From: Tritrichomonas musculus | Taxonomy: Eukaryota > Parabasalia > Tritrichomonadida > Tritrichomonadidae | Length of the DNA stretch: 64,000 nt | NCBI GenBank assembly: GCA_039105265.1 | Contig: JAPFFF010000004.1 | Coordinates: forward strand, 2,356,001 to 2,420,000 | Direction of reading: 5' to 3' | In this document: piece after piece, positions 19,349-30,500 of the stretch | Position numbering within the stretch: position 1 is the stretch's first letter | How the letters are laid out: the number at the start of each line of letters is the position of its first letter | Position numbers and translations under genes: made by a program | Notes under the pieces: generated by a model | Databases searched by the model: none | What the model saw: only the letters and a program-made list of their open reading frames with translations | Told to the model about the DNA's origin: nothing

Positions 19349-22300
19349 TTAAGAAACCAAATTATTTCTCTTTGTCAATTTAGCCGACACGCTTCTCACA
19401 TTATTCAAATTCGGGACCTTTAAAGTAGCTCCATGCTGCTTTTCAATTCTTGTTGTCGATTCGAACTTGTGCTTCATCAAGGGTGCCACAGAATCAGTTT
19501 TTGAGAATGCGTTAACGGTTTTCTGAGGTATCGCCTTAGTCGAGCTATTTGTTCTCTTGTAAGTGATCGAGACGCTTCTGTTTCCCATCTCGCTAATTGG
19601 CCTGACAGATAGCTTCATCATGCTATTTGAAGCCGGAGTTTTTGAGAACTGATTTGACATATCAAAGGATTCATTAACCGCCGTAGATAACGGTTGTAGG
19701 CCGATAGAAGGCAATGGGTTATCATTAAAGATCAAGTTCATTTCTTTATCAGTTTCGATCATTTCTTTATTTCTTATTTTCAGCCTTTCTTCGAGCACTT
19801 TTCTTTTCTCCAAAATGTTACGAATGAGTTCTTTCTTTTTGGTGCAATTTACGCATTCACGCTCTCTTTCCTCCTGGATTCTAATGTCCAACAAGTTTGA
19901 CTCTTCGGTCAATTCCAAGTTTGACTGTTCGAAATGTTCTTTTTGTTTTTCGAAATTTGCCAAATTTTCTTCTTTTGTTTTCTCACAATCTTCTACAATT
20001 TGAACTTTTTGAGAAGAAACGAAATCTCTTTTTTCTTTAATCAATTGATCTTGCTCCTTCATTATTTGATTATGTTTCTTTTGTATCATCAACATTCTTT
20101 CTTCATGTTCTTCTTTTAATATTTTCTCAGTCTCCATCATCAACTCTTCACGCTCTTTCGTCCTAAATTCAGTGATTTTAATCGTGTTTTCTTTCGCGTT
20201 TTCAAGTTGCTTTGACAAGGACGAAATCGAGCCTTCAAAAGAGACTCTCAAATTTTTCATTTCTTCTTCAAAATTAGTCGATTCATTCTTTGTTTCTTGT
20301 AGAGATTTATCAAAGACATTTCTTGTCTCTTTCTCAAAAGTTTCTTTTTGTTGGTCATAACTTTTTGAGAACTCTTCAACTTCGGTTTTCTTGGAAGCTG
20401 CAATTTGAGCCAATTTTGTCATTTTTTTCTTTTGATTAGAAAGCTGAGTCTTTAATTGAGATGCACGTTTATCGGCATGATTACCTTCGAATTTAATATG
20501 ATTTTTACTTTGGTTAAATTGTTCTTCAAGCTTGTTCATTTTATCTTGAAAACTAACTTGAATTGATATCAAATTTTCTTTGATTTCTTTTTCTTCTTCT
20601 TGAAAAACATTGATATGTTTCTCGACGATTTTCAAGACTTCTTCAGGCTTTTTAGGCTTTTCACCACTGTTAGAAATAGCCTCATCAAAAGTACTTGGAA
20701 CAGCACTAATTGCTGCACTTTGATTGTTTTCATTGTCTTCTTCTTCTTCCTCTGAAAAAAATTGAGGAAGTTGTTCTTTAATCTGCTTCATTCTTTCTTC
20801 GTTAATTTTGACAAAACCGTTCACTTTCATTTGAAGCAATTCCATTTTTCCACGACAATTCAAAATTCGTTCATTCAATTCTTTAACGTTATCTTCATGC
20901 TTTTCGGTTATTTCGGTTTTATTTTCTTTGAATTTTTCTTCGGCAACTTTTTCTCTCATTTCATCGAATTTGGTAATTAATCCTTTCATTCTTTGCTCGT
21001 GTTCTTTCTTAATCTTGTTGATTTTTTCTGTCTTTTTAAAATTTCGTTCTTGCAACGACTTCTCGCGCATTTCACTCAAAATTCGCTGCTGGTCGTCGAA
21101 AGCTTTCATAATTTCAACAATTTCAAGAGCAACTTTATTCGTTTTAACATCGACGCTTTGCATGACATTTCCCAAGTTTTGTTGAACTTTTGATTTACGA
21201 TCATTTATGTCTTTTTTTGCTTCGTTTTTTGTTTTTTCTAGAAGCTTTCGTGCTTCATTCAATTCGTTCTTTTTCAGCATGATTTCATTGATGCTTTTTT
21301 TCTTATAATCTTGGATGTTTTGCTCTGATTCAAGATAAGCATTATGCGCCTTTGAATTCAATTCTTTCTCGTTCTCACTGCGAAGTTTCACATTCTCTTC
21401 AATTTGAATTGCTATTTGGCCCTTCTTTTGTTTATAGTTTTCTTCTATTTTTTTCTCTTCATCTTTGATGATCTCCATTGTTTTCTTTTGCTCTTCTAAA
21501 AGTTGCGACTCTATCTCTTTCTTTTGACCGTTTATTTCGTTCTCAAATTTTATCTTCGCTTTTTGTGATTCAAGTTGAAGTTGCTGAATTTTTGTATTCA
21601 ATTCTTTTTTGACGGAATCAAGCTCGTTAATTTTATTTTTTTGAGTATCTATTTCTGCTTCTAACTTTTTGACTAGTTTATCTTCATTCCTTTTGAAAAT
21701 GTCATCACTTGACATTTTCCCGTTTTGTAAAACTTCTTGAATTTCATCAATTTTTTCTTGGATGTCTTTCTTCTTGAGTTCAAGGGCTTCTCTCTTAGAG
21801 GAATAATCACGGGATATTTTCTCATGTTTTAAAGCAAATTGTTTGTTCTCATCTTCAATTTGTTTTGTAATTTCTGATTTGATCGCATGCTTTTCGTGAA
21901 TTTGGTTCTGAAGCGATAATTGCAGACGAGCATTATCGTTATCTTTTAAATCAAGTTGATTTTGATATTGTTTTGATAGACCATCTAATCGTTGGGCTAA
22001 ATATTGTTCGAAATTTTCTGATGCTAGTTTAACTTGGGATTCCATATCATTTCTGTCAGATTTGAGTTGGTTTTCAAAAGTATTTAAATCGTTTTCAAAA
22101 TCATCGTTGACTTTTTGTTTAGCGGTAACTTGATCTTGCATATATTGATCTCGCTTATCTTCAATCGACTCTTTGGTTTCTTTTTGCGTTCGAATAAGAA
22201 CATTAACTTTTTGCGATAAAGGAGCTAGCTTCTTATCCATTTTTCTTCTAAATTTGTTTGTTTTATTATCAAATAATTTATTTATTTTAGCAGTTAAAAC

Positions 22301-22528
22301 TTCTAAGTTTAATTTATCTGTTATTGACTTATCATCCGGATTTTCGGTCGGCAATGCAGAATATAATATTCCTTGAACGTTTGAATAAATTTCAATAATG
22401 TCAGAATTATATTCAAAACAACTTGGCGGAAATGTTCGACATATTTCAGGCTTTTTTGGATTTGGTTTTACCCTACTAGCGGCTAAAAATTGATCAACTT
22501 CGGATAAATATTGAGTTAGGAAATTCAT
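19349..22528 (-). CDS. Giant coiled-coil protein of unknown function
   Basis: This is a 1059-aa protein. Residues 1-60 form a short non-coil head (FLTQYLSEVDQFLAASR, ICRTFPPSCFEYNSD). Residues about 80-950 are almost unbroken Glu/Lys/Gln-rich heptads, interrupted by an acidic Ser-rich hinge near 600 (SEEEEEDNENNQ). Near 935 there is a CVNC pair inside the coil. The last 110 residues are basic and Ser/Thr-rich without coil. There is no motor, membrane or signal segment. Long coiled coils of this kind make up the trichomonad cytoskeleton (costa, pelta-axostyle, basal bodies), so a structural role is likely, but no specific protein can be named. Confidence 0.88.
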   Translation of the reverse strand: MNFLTQYLSEVDQFLAASRVKPNPKKPEICRTFPPSCFEYNSDIIEIYSNVQGILYSALPTENPDDKSITDKLNLEVLTAKINKLFDNKTNKFRRKMDKKLAPLSQKVNVLIRTQKETKESIEDKRDQYMQDQVTAKQKVNDDFENDLNTFENQLKSDRNDMESQVKLASENFEQYLAQRLDGLSKQYQNQLDLKDNDNARLQLSLQNQIHEKHAIKSEITKQIEDENKQFALKHEKISRDYSSKREALELKKKDIQEKIDEIQEVLQNGKMSSDDIFKRNEDKLVKKLEAEIDTQKNKINELDSVKKELNTKIQQLQLESQKAKIKFENEINGQKKEIESQLLEEQKKTMEIIKDEEKKIEENYKQKKGQIAIQIEENVKLRSENEKELNSKAHNAYLESEQNIQDYKKKSINEIMLKKNELNEARKLLEKTKNEAKKDINDRKSKVQQNLGNVMQSVDVKTNKVALEIVEIMKAFDDQQRILSEMREKSLQERNFKKTEKINKIKKEHEQRMKGLITKFDEMREKVAEEKFKENKTEITEKHEDNVKELNERILNCRGKMELLQMKVNGFVKINEERMKQIKEQLPQFFSEEEEEDNENNQSAAISAVPSTFDEAISNSGEKPKKPEEVLKIVEKHINVFQEEEKEIKENLISIQVSFQDKMNKLEEQFNQSKNHIKFEGNHADKRASQLKTQLSNQKKKMTKLAQIAASKKTEVEEFSKSYDQQKETFEKETRNVFDKSLQETKNESTNFEEEMKNLRVSFEGSISSLSKQLENAKENTIKITEFRTKEREELMMETEKILKEEHEERMLMIQKKHNQIMKEQDQLIKEKRDFVSSQKVQIVEDCEKTKEENLANFEKQKEHFEQSNLELTEESNLLDIRIQEERERECVNCTKKKELIRNILEKRKVLEERLKIRNKEMIETDKEMNLIFNDNPLPSIGLQPLSTAVNESFDMSNQFSKTPASNSMMKLSVRPISEMGNRSVSITYKRTNSSTKAIPQKTVNAFSKTDSVAPLMKHKFESTTRIEKQHGATLKVPNLNNVRSVSAKLTKRNNLVS

Positions 22529-23280
22529 ATTTTTAATTATAAACTTTTTCTATTAAAAACACGTTATTTTAAGAGAATTTTAGAATGCGTAAATTTTAGC
22601 AAATTATTATAATTAAAAATTAATTTTACACAAATTTTAATAATAAATTTATATTATTTTAATAGAACATTTAATTTTTAATGCAGATAAATCATTCTTT
22701 ATATTATAAATAAAATATTCAAATAATTGAAATGCTAGTTAAAAATTGAAATAAAACTTTTCAATCTTTTTAACTGATTGCTTTATTTTTACACCAATCT
22801 TTGTATGCTTTTTTCCAATTGTATAATGCATTTTGTATAAAACTTTCATTCAACAAATTCAAAAAAATTATTATTAATGAAAATATACCAGATGAATTAA
22901 AGATAATTTATTTGTTTAGTTTTGAAATTTATATTAATTAAATTTATTTTTACATTTATAAAAATATTGATTTATTTATTAAATTATAATATCAAATAAT
23001 ATGTTTTATTTCATAAATTATTATATCAATATCAAGATATATTTATTCTATTGAAATAGTATTACCATTTAATTTAATCAATGAGTTCAATCAAAAATAA
23101 TATAAAGTTATAAATTTGAACGAAAACGATATTTTCAATTTTAAAATTTGGGATCAATGAATTTTTAAAATTATGAATTTTTTATTTTATTCAAATTAAT
23201 TAAAAAGTTTGAATGAACGATCAATTTATACGCAAAATCTAACTGTTCATTGATCTTTTAATAAAATACCTATTTTTTAA
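22529..23280. other. Divergent intergenic region between coiled-coil and transporter genes
   Basis: A 752-bp, extremely AT-rich stretch that should contain both promoters. A TTCATT word at 23246-23251, about 30 bases before the transporter ATG, resembles the trichomonad initiator (TCA+1YW). Nothing else is supported. Confidence 0.45.
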
Positions 23281-24612
23281 ATGCAAGGAGGTCAACAAAA
23301 TGAAAAAAATAACGCTGAGCAGCCACTGATATCTACCCCTATAGATAAAAATTATACTTCTAATGACGTGTCTAATTTGGATTCTACATCCAAAGCTTTA
23401 GATCAACCACCAGTTGGATTCTTTGGAACAGTTATGAACCTTTTAAATTCTTTAATTGGAGCTGAAATTCTCAGTATTTCTCGATCAATGAGATTTTGCG
23501 GCTTAGTAGTCAGTATATTTTTAATGACTTTTACAGCAATAATGTCTTATATTGCGACTATTTTAACTGTTAGATTACAATCTTTAACAAAAGCAGAAAG
23601 CCTTCATGATCTTGGATCCAAACTTTTTGGAAAACCATGCACAGTTATCCTTTCTATACTAGTTTTATTTTTCACGTATTCATGCTGCGTTGCTTATTTA
23701 ATTATCGGAGGTAATGATATTAAATCATGGCTCTCATTAGTACATTACGATTACTGGATGGAAGGTTGGCGTAGATATATTGTTATGTTTCTTTACTCAG
23801 TTTTATTACCAGTTGTTCTAACATTTCCAAAAAGAGTTAGTTATCTTTCAGTTTTTTCCACTTTTGCAATCGTATCTGTTTTTATATTTTCAGTTGTTTT
23901 GGCCTACAAAGGAATCATTTACTTTCCGAAACATGGCATTTGCGAAACTGTTGTAACAGCTCGTATGGACATTCACTTTTTTAATGCAATATCTGTATAT
24001 TCTTTAATGTTTGCACTTCCAGCTATTTGCCTTCCACTTTTTAAGCCGGTCAAGCCAAAATTACAATATAGATATCAGATTGTTGGCACATCATTCTTTG
24101 TATGCTACCTTCTTGTTATTGTTCCAGGCGTAGTCGGATATTTAATGTTTGGATCGCAGACAAGTGAAATTATTCTAGATAATTTCCCAGATAAAGATAT
24201 TATTATACAAATTACTCGATTTGGATTTTTCATTGTTGTTACAACTTCTTATCCGATTATTTCATTAACAATACAAACACAATTATCAGCAATTATTTAC
24301 AAAGTTTTTGATCCTGCTACTCTGAATTTTAAGAAGAGAGCAATCATCTTACTTTTAGCAAATGTGCCACCAGTATTGATAGCAATGATTTTACCAAATA
24401 TTTATCCAGTCATTTCAGTTGGTGGATCTCTTGGAGGATGTATGACAAACTTTTTCTTTCCAGCAATATTTTGGATTAAAAAGAGTCCACATAGATGGTA
24501 TCACTGGACTAATCTTTTCTGCTCATTTCTGGCATTCTTTGGATTTATTTCTGCAGTGATCGCTACCTATCAAGGAATTGATCTTGCAATACATCCTGTA
24601 GAAGATATCTGA
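23281..24612 (+). CDS. AAAP-family amino-acid transporter (SLC38/SLC36-like)
   Basis: The 443-aa polytopic membrane protein has a hydrophilic N-terminus of about 45 residues. About eleven transmembrane helices follow. The first carries the family signature region FFGTVMNLLNSLIGAEILSI, where the unwound, substrate-binding part of TM1 lies (normally G.G.L). TM5-6 loops contain LTFPKRVSYLSVFSTFAIVS and the late helix has LGGCMTNFFFPAIFWIK. These are features of the Aa_trans (AAAP/auxin permease) family, H+ or Na+ coupled amino-acid carriers of plasma or lysosomal membrane. The length is typical. Trichomonads depend heavily on amino-acid uptake and carry many copies; substrate cannot be told from sequence. 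Confidence 0.92.
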   Translation: MQGGQQNEKNNAEQPLISTPIDKNYTSNDVSNLDSTSKALDQPPVGFFGTVMNLLNSLIGAEILSISRSMRFCGLVVSIFLMTFTAIMSYIATILTVRLQSLTKAESLHDLGSKLFGKPCTVILSILVLFFTYSCCVAYLIIGGNDIKSWLSLVHYDYWMEGWRRYIVMFLYSVLLPVVLTFPKRVSYLSVFSTFAIVSVFIFSVVLAYKGIIYFPKHGICETVVTARMDIHFFNAISVYSLMFALPAICLPLFKPVKPKLQYRYQIVGTSFFVCYLLVIVPGVVGYLMFGSQTSEIILDNFPDKDIIIQITRFGFFIVVTTSYPIISLTIQTQLSAIIYKVFDPATLNFKKRAIILLLANVPPVLIAMILPNIYPVISVGGSLGGCMTNFFFPAIFWIKKSPHRWYHWTNLFCSFLAFFGFISAVIATYQGIDLAIHPVEDI

Positions 24613-27551
24613 AATGTTTTATTATAATATATTTATATATAAAATTAATACTATATTATCATTATTTTTTATTTTGATTATAAATAAATCTATAATTCGA
24701 ATTATAAATTATATTTAAAACAGAGGTGCTTATTATTACAATTTTATGAAATCTTTAAAATTTCAAATTTGTTAACCCTTAAGCAGTTTTGTAAACTATG
24801 CTCATTTCACTTGATATCCAACGGTTTATATCGGATTTTCTGTTTAAGACATATAGATTACAAAGACAGTATCTAAAAAAAGAAACATTTTTTCAGAATA
24901 TTTTTAGCCGTATGATTAACTTTTTGAAAAAATTTTAAAAAAAGGAAGGTATTGTTATTTTTTAAAAATTATTATATTGATTCTATGAGAGATAGCTTAA
25001 ATTATTTATTATTATTAATTGATCCTTTATCTATAGAAAAAAAGATATGATCATTTTTAATAAGAGTTTATGAATCTGAATTGTTAATCGTTTAAGCTAA
25101 TTTGGTTTGGTTTGGTTAAGCAAATTTATTTATTTTTTACTTTTTTTCTTCTAAATAATAGATTTTTCTATTAAATTCGTAATTTCTATAGTTTACATAT
25201 TTTTTTTTTTTTTTCAGTGGTTTATATTTTTCTACCTCAGAAAAAAAAACATATATCGCCACAGGTCGGCCCCGTGGACGAAAATAAAAAAAATTATATC
25301 ATTATAATGCTCATAAAAAATAATTAATATATACAAATTTTGGTGCGAATCTAAATCACTTCACCCTGTCCGCACCTCTGAATTGAAAGATATCATTACA
25401 TTTTGGTTTGTTGCCAATAAAAGTACATTCGCTATAATTAGTATGAGTAAAATTATATAAACACCAAAATTTGTATATATTCATTATTTAGTACATTTAT
25501 ATATTATATGAGTAAAAATTATATAGTTGGTGGACATAATTATGTTTTTGGGACATAATCATGTTTGCTCAACTTTTTGAATGGTACACAAAAATAAAAC
25601 ACATTTTTCTCAATACTTTTTAAAGATAATTTGATAATATTATATACTTTATTAATGTATTTTATGTACATCATTATTTAATTAAATGAGCTATTATATT
25701 TGTGATTTATATGAAATTTTGCCTTTAATGTAAAAAAAAGTTAAAATGCTTATTTTATTCTCAATAATTGAAACTTGGGATTTAATAATAATATCATTAA
25801 TTCATAATCAGTAATGATATAATTTTGTCAGATAATTGATATCTAAAAACTTTCATATAAGAAAATTTTGATGCACAAAATAAAGTTAAAAATCATATCA
25901 CTTTTTTGTTTTTTTCCAATAAAAAATAAAAACTTTTAAATTTTTATTTAAATATTTGATATAATGCATATAGTATAATGATATTGAAAGAATAAAATTG
26001 GCGGTTCTACTCAAGATCTATTACCTTAATGAAAAAGAGTAACTTCTGAAATAACTGAAAAAGACTTTCAATTTTAGACATTGAGAAATTATTTTCATTA
26101 TTTTAATAGTTCTTCTATACTTACCTAATATTTATTGATTAATTGCTATTTTTAATGCTATTATAATAGAAAAAAATAAAAAAGTGTAATTTGTATATTT
26201 CTTAGAAAAACCTGAAATCTTGATGGGCAACAATGATTTTTAGAGGATTAATAATATATTTCATTGTATGTATTATCAAATAATGTAATTCTGAAATCAT
26301 ATCAATTATGTATGAGTGATTTATGAATGATTTTGAATGAAAAAAAGAAAAATGAAATTTTTCCAAGATTGATTCTTTTTCAACCATATTATTATATTTA
26401 ATATATTATATGCATCATATAGATGATTAATACTGCATCTAATTTGAAATGAAATAAACTCATTTTTCAAAATTAGTAATTTTGTATGAATGATTTTTGT
26501 CATATTTTGAAAACACTTTTTCTTTTTATATAATTATTATTTCAATAAATTTTTTTCTAAAATATAATATATACATTATATTCTAAAATAATAACTATGT
26601 TAGAGCAAATTAAAACAACCTTTTTTTTATGGTAAAAGCATGAAATGTGATATGAAATGAGTTTTTTGAGTAGTGAAATGAAAATGAAACCATTTTTTCT
26701 AATTATCTATTTTATTTCAATAAATAATAATGATACATTTTAATTATAGATGAAAAGTAAATTATAATTTTTTTCAAATAATAAAAAAATATTCAGAAAT
26801 TAAAAATTCGATATCATATTTATGATCAAATTTAGTTTGATAAAAGTGAATGAAAATCGGGGAATAAAATGTATCCAATATGATATTAATTGTTCTACAA
26901 TTGTTTTTTTAAAAGTCCAATTTGAATATATAGAAATGATGTGAAAACATAATTATGTCTCCAAAACAGAATTATGTCCACCAACTATATCATTATAATG
27001 CTCATAAAAAATAATTAATATATAATTAGTATGAAAAATTGTCCGCACCTCTACCGTTTTATATTCATATCGCTCATTTTGATGAATAAAGAGTTTTTTT
27101 AAGTTTTAAAAATATCATTTTTATTAAACATTATATAACAACCAGATATTTCCCAAAAATTTGTTATTTTATGACACTGAGGAAATCTTAAATATATTTG
27201 ATATGAAAACGTTTAATATTAGAAATTAATGGGTACTACTATATTTATTTTCATTATTTATTTTTTTTAGAAAAATCTATGGCCAGAAATCTGGATAAAT
27301 TCTAAACAAAAATTAAACGAAAATTTAAACTTTTTCAATATAATATGAATTGGGCTGTAATTATTCAAATATGACTTAATAATTAAAGATGAGAATGAAA
27401 GGATTATTTCAACCTATATTTTTGGTCTTCTCAATTTAAATAATATAATATTGAACTGATAAAATTTTACCGGAAAATTATTAGGTTATAAAATTTGACT
27501 CAAATTATTTTTTTTTTTTCAGAAGGATACACTAATTATTTAAAATTATCA
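24613..27551. repeat. Nested repeat island (GCACCTCT-ended repeats around a Tc1-like element)
   Basis: No gene is visible in about 2.9 kb. CAGAGGTGC at 24721-24729 is the inverted complement of GCACCTCTG at 25372-25380. The 13-mer TGTCCGCACCTCT recurs at 25367-25379 and 27040-27052. A block of about 45 bp around TATATCATTATAATGCTC is present at about 25288-25333 and again, split by the mobile element, at 25511-25523 plus 26988-27024. A further inverted pair built on ATACAAATTTTGGTG lies near 25330-25345 and 25461-25475. A GC-rich patch (25257-25280, CGCCACAGGTCGG...) is out of character. I read this as several old copies of one small repeat with GCACCTCT termini, later invaded by the element at 25524. 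Confidence 0.6.
25524..26987. mobile_element. Complete non-autonomous Tc1/mariner-like element with TA target duplication
   Basis: The element is 1464 bp and has inverted termini of about 43 bp: TAGTTGGTGGACATAATT at the left and its near-complement AATTATGTCCACCAACTA at the right. Each terminus carries an internal duplication of a CATAAT(T/C)ATGTTTT-type word, which looks like doubled transposase-binding sites. TA dinucleotides flank it at 25522-25523 and 26988-26989. An uninterrupted paralogue of the insertion site at about 25285-25303 shows that removing the element plus one TA restores the host sequence. The TA target and terminus style fit Tc1/mariner. I find no transposase-like frame inside, so it depends on a transposase elsewhere. 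Confidence 0.82.
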
Positions 27552-30500
27552 ATGACGAACGAAGGAATTTCCGAAATATTGACAAATATCCAGAGTTGCC
27601 TTCTAGATTTTATTGAAAAAGAAGATAATAATGAAGAAAATTTTCAAGATTTGGAAATATTATTTGATGAACATAAAATTAAAGAGAAAAAATATTACCT
27701 TATTTCCATATTCCACTTGATAGCAGAAATCGCTAATAATCATTACCGAAGTAGCAATTTTTTCGAGAAGTTAGGAAAAATCATTTTATTTTTTAAAGAA
27801 GAAATCAAACAAAGCTTCTCAAACAAGCAAATATTCAATTTTTTCAAAAGTAACAAAAGACTACTTTTATTTTTATTAGAAGAAAAATTGATGATAATTG
27901 ACGATTATGTTTTCAACGAAATCACATATGGCAATTTCAGTTCAATGTATTATCCTCAATATTTTTACTATGAAATCAAAGATTTTTTATCTCAAAAAAA
28001 TGAAGGAGAAAAAGGGAAGAAAAGTGATCATGATGAAAATTTTGATATAAAAAGACATATTGGTGAAAATCATCATGAAATTTGCAAACTAATTCAAAAA
28101 GATTCAATTGAAGATTTCATTGTTTATGTCAATAAAAATAATTATCCACTTAACAGATTAATTGAGCCATCAATTCATGAAACAAATCAATTTTTACTTG
28201 AAAGAAGAATCAAAAAAGAAAAAAATAATTGGTTCACTAAAGAAAAATCGGTAGAAATAATATATACTTTTTCAATTTCTTTGATTGAATACGCCGCGTT
28301 TTTTGGATCAATTCAAATTTTCAAATACTTGCAAGACAATAGAGCACCTTTAAAAAAATCATTGTGGAATTATGCAATTCATGGCCAAAATCCAGAAATC
28401 ATTCATATTCTTGAAGAAAACAATATTTGGCCAAAATCATATGATGATTGCTTAATTGAATCGATAAAATGCCATCACAATGATATTGCAAATTACATAG
28501 AAAAAAATTATTTAAATTATGAAAAAATTGACAAATCTTTTACTATATTTCGACAAAGTCTAAAATATCATAATTTTGCTTTTATCAATAGCTATTTTAT
28601 TAGCCAAACTTGCCTCTATTATTTCATCAAGTATGATTGTCCTCTTTATATTGATTACATTTTAAAAACGGTTTTTGTTGATATAAATAACGTAAGTATT
28701 TTAATTTTGATATTTCTGATAAAATTCTAAAAATTGATTCATTTATTACATTCAAGCATCAATTATTTAAATAATGTTTCAAACAAAAAGGACATTTTCA
28801 ATTTTATATATTTCATAAAATTTATTTTCTTATTAACGTATGAAATTTTTAATATAATTTATTTAATATAATTTATTTAATTTTTCTTTATTGCATTTTT
28901 TTTTTGATAATATTTATAAAACCGCATTGTACATTGCTGTTGAACAAGAAAATTTAGAAATCATTAAACTTTTGTTATCAAATGAAATGCTTGATGCCAA
29001 CATTCTCCATATTTTAATAAATATTATTGTTGTTAATGCAATCAAAAAATAAATTATTATTAATATAATTGAAACAAAATTTGTGCCAATACAATTTAAT
29101 ATCATGCACTTCAATTACATTTGAAATTATATAATTAAATAATATTCAAAAAGTAAAATTTATGATATTCCACTATTATTTGCTTTAATAAAATTTAAAT
29201 TATGATTTGATAAAACAGCATTTTTTTTGGCTGTAGAAAAAGAAAATCTTGAAATTATTAAATTGTTACTAAGTAATGATAAAGTTGATATTAACATACC
29301 AAACATTTTCATTAAAATATTATTTATAAAATTCCAAAATTTAATATTTAAAAATCATTTATAAAATATATGTTTCAATAATATTTAATACCATATATTT
29401 TAATAACATTCAATTTGAAAGATTTATAACATTCTATTATGAATTTTAATGAAATTGATTTTATGATTTTAATAAAACAGCATTTTATTTGGCTGTTGAA
29501 AAAGATAATCTTGAAATTATAAAATTATTTTTAAATAATGATAAGCTTGATATTAATATTCCATATATTTTATCATCAATGATATTATTTATAAAATTTG
29601 CTATTTAATATTTAAATACCATTTAGACTTACATGCTTCAATCATATTTTAAATCATTTATTTCATGATATTTAACGACAAATATTTAAATTTCATTTTA
29701 AATTTTGCATTTGAATAATATTTAAACTGATATGTTTCAATAGCATTCAATTTTTTAATAATTAATATCATTCAAAATTAAAAATTTTGACCGTATTCTA
29801 AAATAAATGTTTTAACAGTATTTTTCATTATAAATTTCGATGACATTATGACTCTAATGTTTTAATTCTATTTGAGCTCATATAATTTAATGCAATTTAA
29901 TATTATACAAATTTTAATGACATTTAATGAATCATATATTTCAATGATATTAATAGCCATATGTTTTTTTTGGATTTTTATAAACATATTTCAATAACAT
30001 TTGAATAATATATTTCAATCCAATTCAAAAATCATATGTTTAAATAAAATTTACCATCATATGTTTCAATATGATTAATATCATAAATTTCAATACTATT
30101 CAAATTCATTTATTTCAATGAAATTTCATATCATCTATTTTAACAGGATTTTAAATCATAAATTACAATACAATTTCATATCTTGTATTTCAATACAATT
30201 GACAATGTAACATTTCAATAAAATTAATAACAATATGTTTAAATGAAATTGATTTTTAATTTAATACAACTGCATTATACTTAGCTATTACAAAAGGAAA
30301 AATCGAAATTGTCAGGTTATTGTTAAATAACAATAAACTTGATGTTAACATTCAATATATTATCATCCAATTTTATTTATACAATCTAATATCAAATATT
30401 CAAATTGCATTTTAAAAAGAATAATTTAATATAATCCATAATCATAAATTTGAATTCAATTCAAAGACATTTATTTCAATGAAGTTTCATATGCTTCATT

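Noticed and set aside
26202-26503. Possible transposase ORFs inside the mobile element
   Set aside because: The two short minus-strand frames are low-complexity and show no DD(E/D) or helix-turn-helix pattern.
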